DNA of 11,064 nt from Cyanobacteria bacterium NC_groundwater_1444_Ag_S-0.65um_54_12 (GTDB lineage Bacteria; Cyanobacteriota; Sericytochromatia; S15B-MN24; VGJW01). The translations under genes were made by a program, and so were the position numbers. The DNA lies in contig JACQUT010000126.1 in NCBI GenBank assembly GCA_016267585.1, positions 1 to 11,064 on the forward strand. The letters are read 5' to 3'. Shown one piece after another: positions 1-6,745 of this stretch (its first letter is position 1; each line of letters begins with the position of its first letter). Below the pieces are notes generated by a model. That model saw only the letters and a list, made by a program, of their open reading frames with translations. It searched no databases and was not told the DNA's origin.

Positions 1-360
1 CGCTGGTGAAGCATCACCCAAGCCACCTAAATAGATCAGGTGCTCGACACCCGCGCGATACGCTGCCATGGCGAAATTTCTGGCCGCTTCGCGATCTTGC
101 CTGACAAATTCGCGCGGACCAGCCGCCATCGAATGTATCAGGTAGTAGGCAGTCCCTACTCCTTGGAGCGCCACCTCGAGTGAGCCTGGATCGAGGGCAT
201 CTGCCTGAACGATCTCGATATTTGACCAATCGCGACCTTGCAGACGGCTAGCATCTCGGCTGATGACGCGTACGCGATAACCATGTTCCACTAATCGTGG
301 CGCGAGCCTCCCACCAACATAGCCACTCGCCCCGGTTACGAGAATGGTACGATGTTTCAT
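1..360 (-). CDS. SDR-type NAD(P)-binding protein (NmrA/DUF2867-like), 3' end outside window
   Basis: The minus-strand reading frame starts at the ATG at 358-360 and stays open for 120 codons to the window edge, so the C-terminal part is missing. Residues 6-17 form a beta strand followed by TGASGYVGG, the Rossmann dinucleotide-binding motif. R31 and the 'ISRD' segment after the second strand suggest NADP(H) preference. The stretch YYLIHSM (72-78) is typical of atypical/extended SDRs of the YbjT/NmrA type that often carry a C-terminal DUF2867 domain; that domain would lie outside the window. The substrate is unknown. A GGAG Shine-Dalgarno (366-369) sits 5 nt before the ATG. The gene lies 50 bp downstream of the GHL10-like gene on the same strand and is probably cotranscribed with it. 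The family call is solid and the precise function is not. Confidence 0.85.
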   Translation of the reverse strand, partial: MKHRTILVTGASGYVGGRLAPRLVEHGYRVRVISRDASRLQGRDWSNIEIVQADALDPGSLEVALQGVGTAYYLIHSMAAGPREFVRQDREAARNFAMAAYRAGVEHLIYLGGLGDASPA

Positions 361-410
361 GGACTCTCCACTCCAGGAGTCGTCGTCTAATCCGCTATAA
401 ATAGCTGTGA

Positions 411-1787
411 CTAACCGCCTGATCGCCTGCGTGCTTCGGAATCGCGATAGATCCAACCATACGAGAAATAGGCGAGCCCTTTGACGTTCTTGAATGCTCC
501 ATCAAAAATCCGGCCCTTCAGGAAAGCTACCTGCTCGCGCAAGGTACGATGATGAAGCGGTGCTTCCAGCGGGGTCCCTGGAACTTCTGCCGCTAACACC
601 GGCATGAGCAGCGGTCGCTGTTCCGGCGCCAGATAAGCTATCGCGGCATCGGCAATTTCTAGTGCCCGGTTGACAGTGTAATTGCCGTAAGGAGCTGGAT
701 ATTCATCAAGGTAGTATTGATAACACATCGGCGCTAGCAATTCGAACATGCCAGCCCAGCGACGCGATTCTTGCACGCGATTGTCATGCCGATGGAAGTA
801 ATAATCCGGAAAATAAGCGGCCCCGATTTGCAACTTTCCTGCAAGGCGCGTTCTTAACAGTGCAATCAATCCTTCAATATCTTCGGAAAGTGCACGTTTC
901 CAACGTTCTAGCAGGGCTTCGCGTTGTTCTTCGTTCAGGGGTATCCCAGTATCCAGGAAAGTCTTGAACTCCGGGCTAGCCAGATCAGCATGACGCCTGA
1001 GTATAAGCTGAAACTGCCGCTCGTTATATCCGAAGAAATTACGCGGATCCGGCGTCTCGTCTATATCGTCTCCGCGCATCCGCGAGGGATAACGAAGATA
1101 ATCGAGAATTACTCCATCCGCAGCATGTGACGCTACCTCGGTAAGAATACGACTGAGCTCCTCGCGTACTTCGGCAAGCGCTGGCGATACCATGTAGGAA
1201 CCGCGCTCAATAACTGTCGATGGTCGTCCGAAGCCATCCTGAACGAGGGCATTGGGATGGCGCTTGGCCCAATCCGACCCGAAATCGAGAGTATGCAACC
1301 AGGCATGCACCTTCATGCCACGGCGCCGTCCCTCTTGTACATAGAGGGACAAGAGGTTTTCTGGATAGCGTGCCGGGAACGCCGGATTTCCGGGATATAT
1401 CAAGCGCCCACCCCAGAAGGTTTCTACAAAAATGTCGGTAATTCCCAGACTCTGGGCATTATCCAGGACCTCTAGCAATTCCAGAGCAGTAGCATCGCGC
1501 CGGTAGGGCCGTATCCAGATCCCTTTACGTGGCAAGAGATCAGCCGCATTAGCTTGACCAGACCACTGATAAGCTTCTGCTATCGCGCTGTCATAGGCAG
1601 CGAGAGCTTCTGATCGTGTGCTGCCAGCTGGAGGATTGCGAATCGACCAGGGGTTTGCCGGAAACGGAGTAGGCAGGGACGCCAAGAAAGCGGCACGTGA
1701 ACTATGCAGGCGCGCTAGCGGATCACTAGCGGCAGCCGATACCGGAATGGCAAACGCGATCGCCAAAGCGATCAGAATATGTCGCAT
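411..1787 (-). CDS. Secreted GHL10-type (family 10) glycosyl-hydrolase-like protein
   Basis: This 458-aa protein resembles the glycosyl-hydrolase-like 10 (DUF187/FenI-type) family, TIM-barrel proteins thought to act on envelope polysaccharide. Residues 1-20 form a signal peptide (basic start, hydrophobic core, cleavage near VSAAA-SD), so it is exported. The barrel begins at KGIWIRPYRRD (88-98). It continues through 'DIFVETFWGGRLIYPG' (118-133), the strand MKVHAWLHTLDFG (158-170), and DGVILDYLRYP (224-234), the most family-typical motif with candidate acidic catalytic residues D224/D229. A later strand reads LAPMCYQYY (351-359). The frame is open upstream to an ATG at 1853, but those 22 extra residues are encoded by short DNA repeats and would bury the signal peptide, so the ATG at 1785-1787 is preferred. 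The SD for that start is weak. Substrate and enzymatic activity are inferred, not shown. The gene heads a likely two-gene unit with the SDR gene. Confidence 0.85.
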   Translation of the reverse strand: MRHILIALAIAFAIPVSAAASDPLARLHSSRAAFLASLPTPFPANPWSIRNPPAGSTRSEALAAYDSAIAEAYQWSGQANAADLLPRKGIWIRPYRRDATALELLEVLDNAQSLGITDIFVETFWGGRLIYPGNPAFPARYPENLLSLYVQEGRRRGMKVHAWLHTLDFGSDWAKRHPNALVQDGFGRPSTVIERGSYMVSPALAEVREELSRILTEVASHAADGVILDYLRYPSRMRGDDIDETPDPRNFFGYNERQFQLILRRHADLASPEFKTFLDTGIPLNEEQREALLERWKRALSEDIEGLIALLRTRLAGKLQIGAAYFPDYYFHRHDNRVQESRRWAGMFELLAPMCYQYYLDEYPAPYGNYTVNRALEIADAAIAYLAPEQRPLLMPVLAAEVPGTPLEAPLHHRTLREQVAFLKGRIFDGAFKNVKGLAYFSYGWIYRDSEARRRSGG

Positions 1788-1955
1788 GCTGTAAGTTTGC
1801 CAAAAATCCCCCTCGGCGCGCAAGTCATTAGCGCAAGTATTAGCGCAAGACAAAGATCACGGATAAAAAAGCTATCTCGAGTCAAGATGAGCAAAAGTGA
1901 AAAAAGGATCAGCGATTCTGGCAACTCGTCCGGATAGCTGACCAGGAGGCCACGG
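1788..1955. promoter_or_regulatory. Divergent intergenic region with GCGCAAG direct repeats
   Basis: This spacer separates the divergently transcribed GHL10-like and LysM genes and must hold both promoters. On the plus strand GCGCAAG occurs at 1818, 1831 and 1843 (spacing 13 and 12 bp). The last two copies are preceded by ATTA, so the minus strand reads as tandem CTTGCGCTAAT units. An A-rich stretch (1863-1870, and around 1895-1907) follows. On the minus strand TTGTCT, a 17-bp spacer and TAATGA within these repeats make a weak sigma-70-like match for the GHL10 gene. No convincing promoter was identified for the LysM gene, which does have a strong AGGAGG ribosome binding site at 1944-1949. Confidence 0.4.
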
Positions 1956-3233
1956 ATGTTTGACGATACTGCTTCTATCGGTGATGAACTGGAACAGATC
2001 GCTAACTTGCTTGCCCAGCTCAAGAATGTTGCGCTCCCGAGATCTTACACGCGGGTAATAACGGAAAGCCCTTGGCTCTCTGGCCAATTGCCAGCGGCTG
2101 AAGCCCATGACGCAAGGAATGCCTGGGTACCAACAGTTGCTACCAGCGGATTGTTAGTTAGCTTATTGCTGGGCGCACCAGGCTGGAGCCAAGCAGCTGC
2201 CATATTCAAGCCAGCAAGCAGCGGTCTAGCGACATGGAACGTCGTGATTCCGCCTCCACCAGCTCTCCCTCCGGCCCAGCTGCCGCTCGTTGCTTTCGCG
2301 AAACCCGCCGCCCCTTATCTCGCTTCGCCGCTACTCTTGCCAGATAAAGTAATCGCGCCGCCTAGTTTGCCGCCGCCAGTTTCACGCTCTCCGGCCACGT
2401 TATTCCCCATGCCACCGGCAGCGTCTAATCAAATAGACCTGGCAATGCCTGCTGCGGGAAGTGGGCGAGACGCCCACGATCCACCGGCAGCGTCTAATCA
2501 AATAGACCTGGCAATGCCTGCCGAGGGAAGTGGGCGAGACGCCCACGATCCACCGGCAGCATCTAATCAAATAGACCTGGCAATGCCTGCTGCGGGAAGT
2601 GGGCGAGACGCCCACGATCCAGTGAACCGGCCAGCTACCGAAACTGCTCGGAGCGCGGCTCCAGACCTCACAACCACCAGAACGGTGCCCGAATTGCCAT
2701 TTGCCAAACCGGTCAGCGAAACGCTACCGCAAGCGAGCGGTAGAAAATTAGCCGCTACCAATAAACTATTACTGCCACCCGATCGTAGCGGCTTGGCAAT
2801 AGCGCGCTGGCGCCAGCAAGCAATTACTGCAAATGGGTCTAAGGCTAGCAAGGTTGCCTCCACTGGCGATAACATTGCCAGGGAGCGGCTTGCTGCCGAG
2901 GTCAAGCCGCGAGTCGATCTGCCCTTCTCGGGTACTGCAAAGTTGCATCGCGTAAGACCGGGTGAGACGCTCTACAGCATGGCCAGGCACTATTACCGGG
3001 ATGGCGGAGCGCACTGGCAATTGATTTTCGCAGCAAACCGCGATCGGATCACCAACCCTGATAAAATCTTCCCTGACGAGTTGCTAGTCATACCGAGTTT
3101 GACCGAGACGCTTGCGGAAAAAGTAGAAAAAGCTTCGGCACCCAAACGTGCGAAGCGCCAGGCCAAATTGCGTCACAAAACTCGGCTGGTCCAGCGTTCA
3201 CTGCCGCGCTGGCGACCGGATCTACCAATATAG
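1956..3233 (+). CDS. Membrane-anchored, Pro-rich LysM protein with three in-frame 23-aa repeats
   Basis: The start is fixed by a perfect AGGAGG 6 nt before the ATG. The 425-aa product has a soluble N-terminus (1-55), one probable transmembrane helix (about 57-82), and a long Pro/Ala-rich linker (85-150). Three nearly identical 23-residue repeats follow at 153-175, 176-198 and 199-221 (each beginning PPAASNQIDLAMP and ending GSGRDAHD). A LysM domain lies at about 331-380 (HRVRPGETLYSMARHYY, then AANRDRITNPDKIFPDELLVIP), and a strongly basic tail covers 389-420. LysM domains bind N-acetylglucosamine polymers such as peptidoglycan. The single helix plus linker suggests an inner-membrane protein reaching the wall, although membrane topology is inferred. 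The N-terminal 'LPRSYT' before the helix resembles juxtamembrane segments of some anti-sigma/zf-HC2 proteins, but no zinc-finger residues are present. There is no catalytic domain and no cysteine. It could be a cell-wall adaptor or scaffold, and its role is unknown. Confidence 0.85.
   Translation: MFDDTASIGDELEQIANLLAQLKNVALPRSYTRVITESPWLSGQLPAAEAHDARNAWVPTVATSGLLVSLLLGAPGWSQAAAIFKPASSGLATWNVVIPPPPALPPAQLPLVAFAKPAAPYLASPLLLPDKVIAPPSLPPPVSRSPATLFPMPPAASNQIDLAMPAAGSGRDAHDPPAASNQIDLAMPAEGSGRDAHDPPAASNQIDLAMPAAGSGRDAHDPVNRPATETARSAAPDLTTTRTVPELPFAKPVSETLPQASGRKLAATNKLLLPPDRSGLAIARWRQQAITANGSKASKVASTGDNIARERLAAEVKPRVDLPFSGTAKLHRVRPGETLYSMARHYYRDGGAHWQLIFAANRDRITNPDKIFPDELLVIPSLTETLAEKVEKASAPKRAKRQAKLRHKTRLVQRSLPRWRPDLPI
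2412..2618 (+). repeat. Three tandem 69-bp direct repeats inside the LysM gene
   Basis: Units start at 2412, 2481 and 2550, each exactly 69 bp (23 codons), so copy-number changes keep the frame. By eye unit 2 differs from unit 1 by two bases (gctgcgg versus gccgagg, giving Ala to Glu) and unit 3 from unit 1 by one silent base (gcg to gca). The near identity points to recent amplification. Each unit ends with the perfect palindrome GTGGGCG-AGA-CGCCCAC (at 2461-2477, 2530-2546 and 2599-2615). There are no spacers, so this is not a CRISPR array. Confidence 0.95.
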
Positions 3234-3268
3234 CCAAGAGCTAGCTATCCTCCAAAATTGCCATAGCC

Positions 3269-3289
3269 TGGTATGATGCAATTGCATCA
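3269..3289 (+). promoter_or_regulatory. Extended -10 promoter overlapped by a 16-bp perfect palindrome (candidate operator)
   Basis: TGGTATGAT at 3269-3277 matches an extended -10 element (TGn plus TATGAT); no good -35 hexamer is visible. TGATGCAATTGCATCA at 3274-3289 is a perfect 16-bp inverted repeat. It overlaps the -10 and covers the predicted transcription start, where a bound dimeric repressor would block initiation. The element lies just before the GGAGGT ribosome binding site (3293-3298) of the acyl-CoA synthetase gene. The regulator is unknown, and the palindrome does not look like the E. coli FadR site. The palindrome is seen directly; its function is inferred. Confidence 0.5.
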
Positions 3290-3307
3290 GCTGGAGGTAA
3301 TTGCCCT

Positions 3308-5116
3308 ATGTCGCCAAGTCTTTCGCATTGCTTCGACCGCACGGTAACGCGGTATGGTAGCAAGACTGCCCTCACCTTCAAGAGTAAGGGGGCCTGGCAG
3401 CCGATAACTTATCAGCAATTCGCGCAGCAGACCGAACTGGTATCAGCTGCTCTTGGCGGGCTCGGGATTGAAAAGGGCGATCGCATCGCTCTACTTTCAG
3501 AAAACCGCCCCGAATGGCTGATGGCAGATCAAGGCATTTTGGCGATCGGTGCAGTCAACGTGCCTATTTACCCTACCCTGGCATCAGCACAAATCAAATA
3601 CCTTCTGGAAGACTGCGGGGCCCGAGTGCTGCTCCTGTCTTCGCAAACGCATCTCGACAAGGTACTACCAGTTGCTGGCGAGCTGCCACAACTCACCCAT
3701 ATCATTCTGTTCGATGGCACGCCCCGGGGGCAAGCTCCGCAAAAACTCCTGGAATGGCCTCATTTCCTCGATCAGGGGAAAGAGTTCCTGGCGTCTACGG
3801 CCAGTGAACGCGCGCAGCGCAAAGCGAGCTTGAATACCGATGATCTGGCTAGCATCATCTATACTTCCGGGACTACCGGCAATCCCAAGGGGGCGATGCT
3901 TAGCCATGGCAACCTGGTAAGCAATCATGCGGAAGTAGTAGAACTTATCGGCATCACGGTGACTGATAGCTGTCTTTCTTTTCTACCCCTCTCTCACGTA
4001 CTGGAACGCATAGCTTACTACTCAATGGTTTCGGTAGGCGCTACTATCAATTTCGCAGAGGGTGTCGACCAGGTGGCGGCGAATCTCCAGGAAGTCCGTC
4101 CTACTATTCTGGTAAGCGTGCCTCGGTTATTCGAGAAAATTCGCGCCCGGGTCTACGATGCGATGGAGCAGGCCGGAGGTCTAAAAGCCAAGCTATTTTA
4201 CTGGGGTCTGGAAGTAACCAAGGCGGCAGCGCTAGAGCGCGAAAAAGTAGGCTCGGTTCCTCTGGTGCTAGGATTGAAGCACAAGATCGCTGATCGCTTG
4301 GTGTTTTCTAAAGTGCGTGCTCGCACTGGCGGGAACCTGCGCTATTGCATTTGCGGTGGAGCGCCACTATCGAGAGAAGTGGCTGAATTCTTCACGCTGA
4401 TCGGCATAGTTTTGTTGGAAGGTTACGGCATGACTGAAACGAGTCCGGTCATTTCCTGTAACACGCCCCAGGCACGGCGCCTTGGCACGGTGGGCAAACC
4501 TATCCCCAGCGTGAAAGTCGAGATCGCTGGCGATGGCGAAATCCTTTGCCACGGCCCCAACGTCATGAAGGGCTACTTCAACCTGCCAGAGGCGACAGCA
4601 GAAGCCATTGATGCCAAGGGCTGGATGCATACCGGCGACATCGGGGAATTCGATCCAGACGGCTTCCTCAAGATCACCGATCGCAAAAAAGAAATCTTGG
4701 TAATGTCGAATGGCAAGAACGTAGCGCCAGCTCCCATCGAGAATACTCTCATTACGAGTCCCTATATTGCTCAGGCCATGGTAATCGGCGATAATCGTAA
4801 TTTCATCGCGGCTTTGATCGTGCCCAATTTCGAAGCAGTCGAACGCTGGGCCAAAACTACGGGATTGACAGTGATCAGGCCAGAACTGGTAAAAGATACC
4901 CGGGTCAAAGCACTGCTTCGCTCGGAAATCGATCGTCTGATGGGTAATTTTGCCCATTTTGAGAAAATCAAAGAATTTGTCATATTGCCCCAAGAACTAT
5001 CACAAGAAAATGGCGAGCTTACTCCTACCCTCAAGTACAAGCGCCGGGCCATTCTCGAGCGTTACCAGGAACAAATCGCGGAGATCTATGCCAGTATCGC
5101 TCCAGTTGGAGTGTAG
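3308..5116 (+). CDS. AMP-forming long-chain acyl-CoA synthetase (FAA1/COG1022 type)
   Basis: The 602-aa product, full length for this family, should activate a fatty acid with ATP and CoA through an acyl-adenylate, feeding lipid synthesis, recycling or beta-oxidation. Motifs in order are the P-loop YTSGTTGNPKG (185-195), the LPLSHVLER segment (226-234), GYGMTETSP (372-380), the hinge aspartate region TGD (442-444), DRKKEILVMSNGKNVAP (458-474) and the C-terminal LTPTLKYKRR (571-580), where K576 is the likely catalytic lysine. No signal peptide is present; it is probably cytosolic or peripheral at the membrane. GGAGGT 9 nt upstream supports the ATG. It starts 74 bp after the LysM gene and has its own candidate promoter/operator, so it may be transcribed independently of LysM. 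The 58-aa membrane protein gene follows after 22 bp. Chain-length specificity cannot be read from the sequence. Confidence 0.95.
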   Translation: MSPSLSHCFDRTVTRYGSKTALTFKSKGAWQPITYQQFAQQTELVSAALGGLGIEKGDRIALLSENRPEWLMADQGILAIGAVNVPIYPTLASAQIKYLLEDCGARVLLLSSQTHLDKVLPVAGELPQLTHIILFDGTPRGQAPQKLLEWPHFLDQGKEFLASTASERAQRKASLNTDDLASIIYTSGTTGNPKGAMLSHGNLVSNHAEVVELIGITVTDSCLSFLPLSHVLERIAYYSMVSVGATINFAEGVDQVAANLQEVRPTILVSVPRLFEKIRARVYDAMEQAGGLKAKLFYWGLEVTKAAALEREKVGSVPLVLGLKHKIADRLVFSKVRARTGGNLRYCICGGAPLSREVAEFFTLIGIVLLEGYGMTETSPVISCNTPQARRLGTVGKPIPSVKVEIAGDGEILCHGPNVMKGYFNLPEATAEAIDAKGWMHTGDIGEFDPDGFLKITDRKKEILVMSNGKNVAPAPIENTLITSPYIAQAMVIGDNRNFIAALIVPNFEAVERWAKTTGLTVIRPELVKDTRVKALLRSEIDRLMGNFAHFEKIKEFVILPQELSQENGELTPTLKYKRRAILERYQEQIAEIYASIAPVGV

Positions 5117-5138
5117 ACGAAAGCGGGAAGAGTTACCT

Positions 5139-5315
5139 ATGCCTTGGAAGACCATTGCCGGCGTTATTTTGCTGGCCATCGGAATACTGGATCTCTTGCG
5201 CTTCGGTATCGATATACTATTCAAATCCCCGCTCTTGATATTGGGTTTGCTCTTCACGGTGGGAGGAGCGAGCTTGTTGTCTGCCGGGATCCGGGAGCGA
5301 CGGCTAAGACCCTGA
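5139..5315 (+). CDS. Small two-helix membrane protein (58 aa), unknown
   Basis: The ATG at 5139 is preceded by a purine-rich GGGAAGAG (5125-5132) at suitable spacing and lies 22 bp after the acyl-CoA synthetase stop, suggesting cotranscription. The 58-residue product has two hydrophobic segments: IAGVILLAIGILDLLRFGID (about 6-25) and, after a short FKSP turn, LLILGLLFTVGGASLLSAG (about 32-50). It ends in a basic tail IRERRLRP. This reads as a helical hairpin with a positively charged cytoplasmic C-terminus. I recognise no family. The frame is open further upstream inside the synthetase gene, but that part is out of frame with a real gene and not credible. It could be a small membrane partner of the lipid enzyme; position is the only support for that. 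Confidence 0.65.
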   Translation: MPWKTIAGVILLAIGILDLLRFGIDILFKSPLLILGLLFTVGGASLLSAGIRERRLRP

Positions 5316-5509
5316 ACCCCGCTGACCGATGCCGCTGACCGACGACCGAATCCGGGGACCGGAACGGACACGGCGGAAACGCCATACTGATTACCATACG
5401 GTTATTCTACAACCATTAAGTGCTGCGGGTCCGGTACGGTATCGGTCACGGATATCGGTATCGGAAACGGTCTAGCGGTATCGGACAAGGGACCGGGGAT
5501 GAATAACGC
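5316..5509. repeat. CGG-rich degenerate repeat tract upstream of ribonuclease Z
   Basis: No gene is visible here. CCGCTGACCGA occurs twice with 13-bp period (5319-5329 and 5332-5342). Short hairpins follow: TCCGG-GGA-CCGGA (5351-5363) and GGCG-GAAA-CGCC (5372-5383, a GNRA loop). Neither has a T-run, so they are poor intrinsic terminators. An AT-richer gap (5384-5424) could hold the ribonuclease Z promoter. Then CGGTATCGG recurs at 5437, 5456 and 5476, each followed by similar bases (TCACGG, AAACGG, ACAAGG), giving ~20-bp units that end just before the ribonuclease Z start. Confidence 0.7.
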
Positions 5510-6502
5510 ATGGAATTGACCCTGACTTTTCTGGGTACTGCTGGTGCAGTGCCTACCCCGAGTCGTAGTCTTTCCGCCACTCTCTTGCAACGGGGAGGGG
5601 AGCGCTTCTTGATCGATTGCGGTGAAGGTACCCAGCGGCAGCTCATCAAGGCTGCCGTTGGCATCACTCAGATCCAGCGCATCCTCTTGACGCATTTTCA
5701 TGCCGATCACTATCTAGGAATACCCGGCATGTTCAAGACCTGGCAGCTCTGGGGACGTACCGAGCCAGTCGAAGTCTTCGGTCCACGCGGCTTGAGCGAC
5801 ATGTTAGAGCTTTTTCGGCGCTTAATAGGGCGAGTTGATTTCCCGATTCGGTGGCAAGAGCTCGTTCCAGGCGACGTGCTGACCGGCGCAGGCTATCGCG
5901 TAGTGGCCATTGCCACGGATCATCGCATTGCCAGCGTAGGATATGCTTTTTACGAAGAAGCGCGTCCTGGCCGCTTTTGCCCCGAACGGGCCGCTGCTCT
6001 GGGAATAGAGGCCGGTCCCGCCTATGGCCAGCTTCAGCATGGCGAAACAGTTACCGCGCCAGGTGGGCGCGTGGTCCACCCGAGCGAAGTCATGGGGCCA
6101 GTCCGTCCGGGTCGCAGAGTAGTCTTGACTGGCGATACGCGCCCTTGCCCGGCGGTGGTAGAAGCTGCCACCGACGCCGACGTTCTGGTACACGAGGCTA
6201 CCTTTACCAACGCTGAACGCGAGCGCGCCGGCGAAACCGGACATGCTACCGCCGCAGAAGCTGCCCTGGTGGCGCGAGCAGCTCAGGTGCGCCTGCTCGT
6301 GCTCACGCACTCGAGCTTTCGCCATACCGCTCGTGACCTGCTGCAGGAAGCACGTCCGATCATGGAACCTTGCCTGCTGCCGGCTGATTTCGATCGCCTG
6401 ATAATTCCCTTCAGTGAACGGGGAGCACCGCAACTGCTGCGGCCCGGCCAGGATGTCCCCTCTGCCGATCAGACCGGTCTGGCATCCCAGACCAGCAGTT
6501 AG
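5510..6502 (+). CDS. rnz: Ribonuclease Z (tRNA 3'-processing endonuclease)
   Basis: This 330-aa metallo-beta-lactamase-fold enzyme cleaves tRNA precursors after the discriminator base to create the 3' end for CCA addition or maturation. The N-terminus has FLGTAGAVPTPSR and FLIDCGEGTQRQL (33-45), diagnostic for the family. The zinc-ligand set is complete: HFHADH (H62, H64, D66, H67), H138 in TDHRIASVGY, D209 in LTGDTRP and H267 in LTHSS. TGHATAAEAA (243-252) contains the family's conserved His (H245). Length matches the short bacterial form. The region around 101-118 corresponds to the flexible arm that grips tRNA. The C-terminal 15 or so residues look unstructured. The SD is weak (GGGGA at about 10 nt). 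The stop lies 21 bp from the hicA stop on the opposite strand, so the two transcription units converge with little room for a terminator. Confidence 0.96.
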   Translation: MELTLTFLGTAGAVPTPSRSLSATLLQRGGERFLIDCGEGTQRQLIKAAVGITQIQRILLTHFHADHYLGIPGMFKTWQLWGRTEPVEVFGPRGLSDMLELFRRLIGRVDFPIRWQELVPGDVLTGAGYRVVAIATDHRIASVGYAFYEEARPGRFCPERAAALGIEAGPAYGQLQHGETVTAPGGRVVHPSEVMGPVRPGRRVVLTGDTRPCPAVVEAATDADVLVHEATFTNAERERAGETGHATAAEAALVARAAQVRLLVLTHSSFRHTARDLLQEARPIMEPCLLPADFDRLIIPFSERGAPQLLRPGQDVPSADQTGLASQTSS

Positions 6503-6523
6503 GCTTCGGAATTTTGCACAAGA

Positions 6524-6745
6524 CTACCGGCTAGCTAGATCATCAGGAGTAAGGCCTGTGCTCTTGGCGATGCGAGCCAGCATCCTCGGGCCAATCTCTC
6601 GGCACCCATGAAAGGCAAATACAACATCTGGCCAGCCATGCCTGGCCAGAACCCGATGGGATCCACGCGTTCGCTTGATAGACCAACCGATCCTGAGCAG
6701 AGCCTCGAGAACCTGCTTAGTTTTGGCAGAAGGCCAGTTGCTCAC
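6524..6745 (-). CDS. hicA: HicA-family mRNA interferase toxin
   Basis: The 73-aa product starts at a GTG (6743-6745) that overlaps the hicB stop as GTGA, so the two are translationally coupled. A longer ORF from 6904 in this frame is only hicB read out of frame. HicA toxins have a small double-stranded-RNA-binding-like fold and cleave mRNA. The expected features are present: KTKQVLEALLRIGW near the N-terminus, then SIKRTRGSHRVLARHG with the GSH motif carrying the catalytic histidine (H30), a strand VVFAFHG, and the C-terminal helix MLARIAKSTGLTPDDL. The order antitoxin then toxin is the reverse of E. coli hicAB but common elsewhere. The toxin looks intact. Confidence 0.9.
   Translation of the reverse strand: MSNWPSAKTKQVLEALLRIGWSIKRTRGSHRVLARHGWPDVVFAFHGCREIGPRMLARIAKSTGLTPDDLASR

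Noticed and set aside
1788..1853. 22-residue N-terminal extension of the GHL10-like protein
   Set aside because: It is encoded partly by short DNA repeats and would place the signal peptide internally.
2412..2618. CRISPR-like array
   Set aside because: The units are contiguous 69-bp in-frame coding repeats with no unique spacers.
4367..4993. 208-aa minus-strand open frame
   Set aside because: It lies entirely antisense to the well-supported acyl-CoA synthetase and its translation shows no domain pattern.
5402..5710. 102-aa minus-strand frame spanning the CGG-rich tract and the start of ribonuclease Z
   Set aside because: Mostly antisense to ribonuclease Z with the rest from low-complexity repeat; no start signal or family resemblance.
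5822..6433. 203-aa minus-strand open frame
   Set aside because: Antisense to ribonuclease Z, where all zinc ligands are accounted for on the plus strand.
6503..6523. Bidirectional terminator between ribonuclease Z and hicA
   Set aside because: Only 21 bp and no stem followed by a T-run on either strand.
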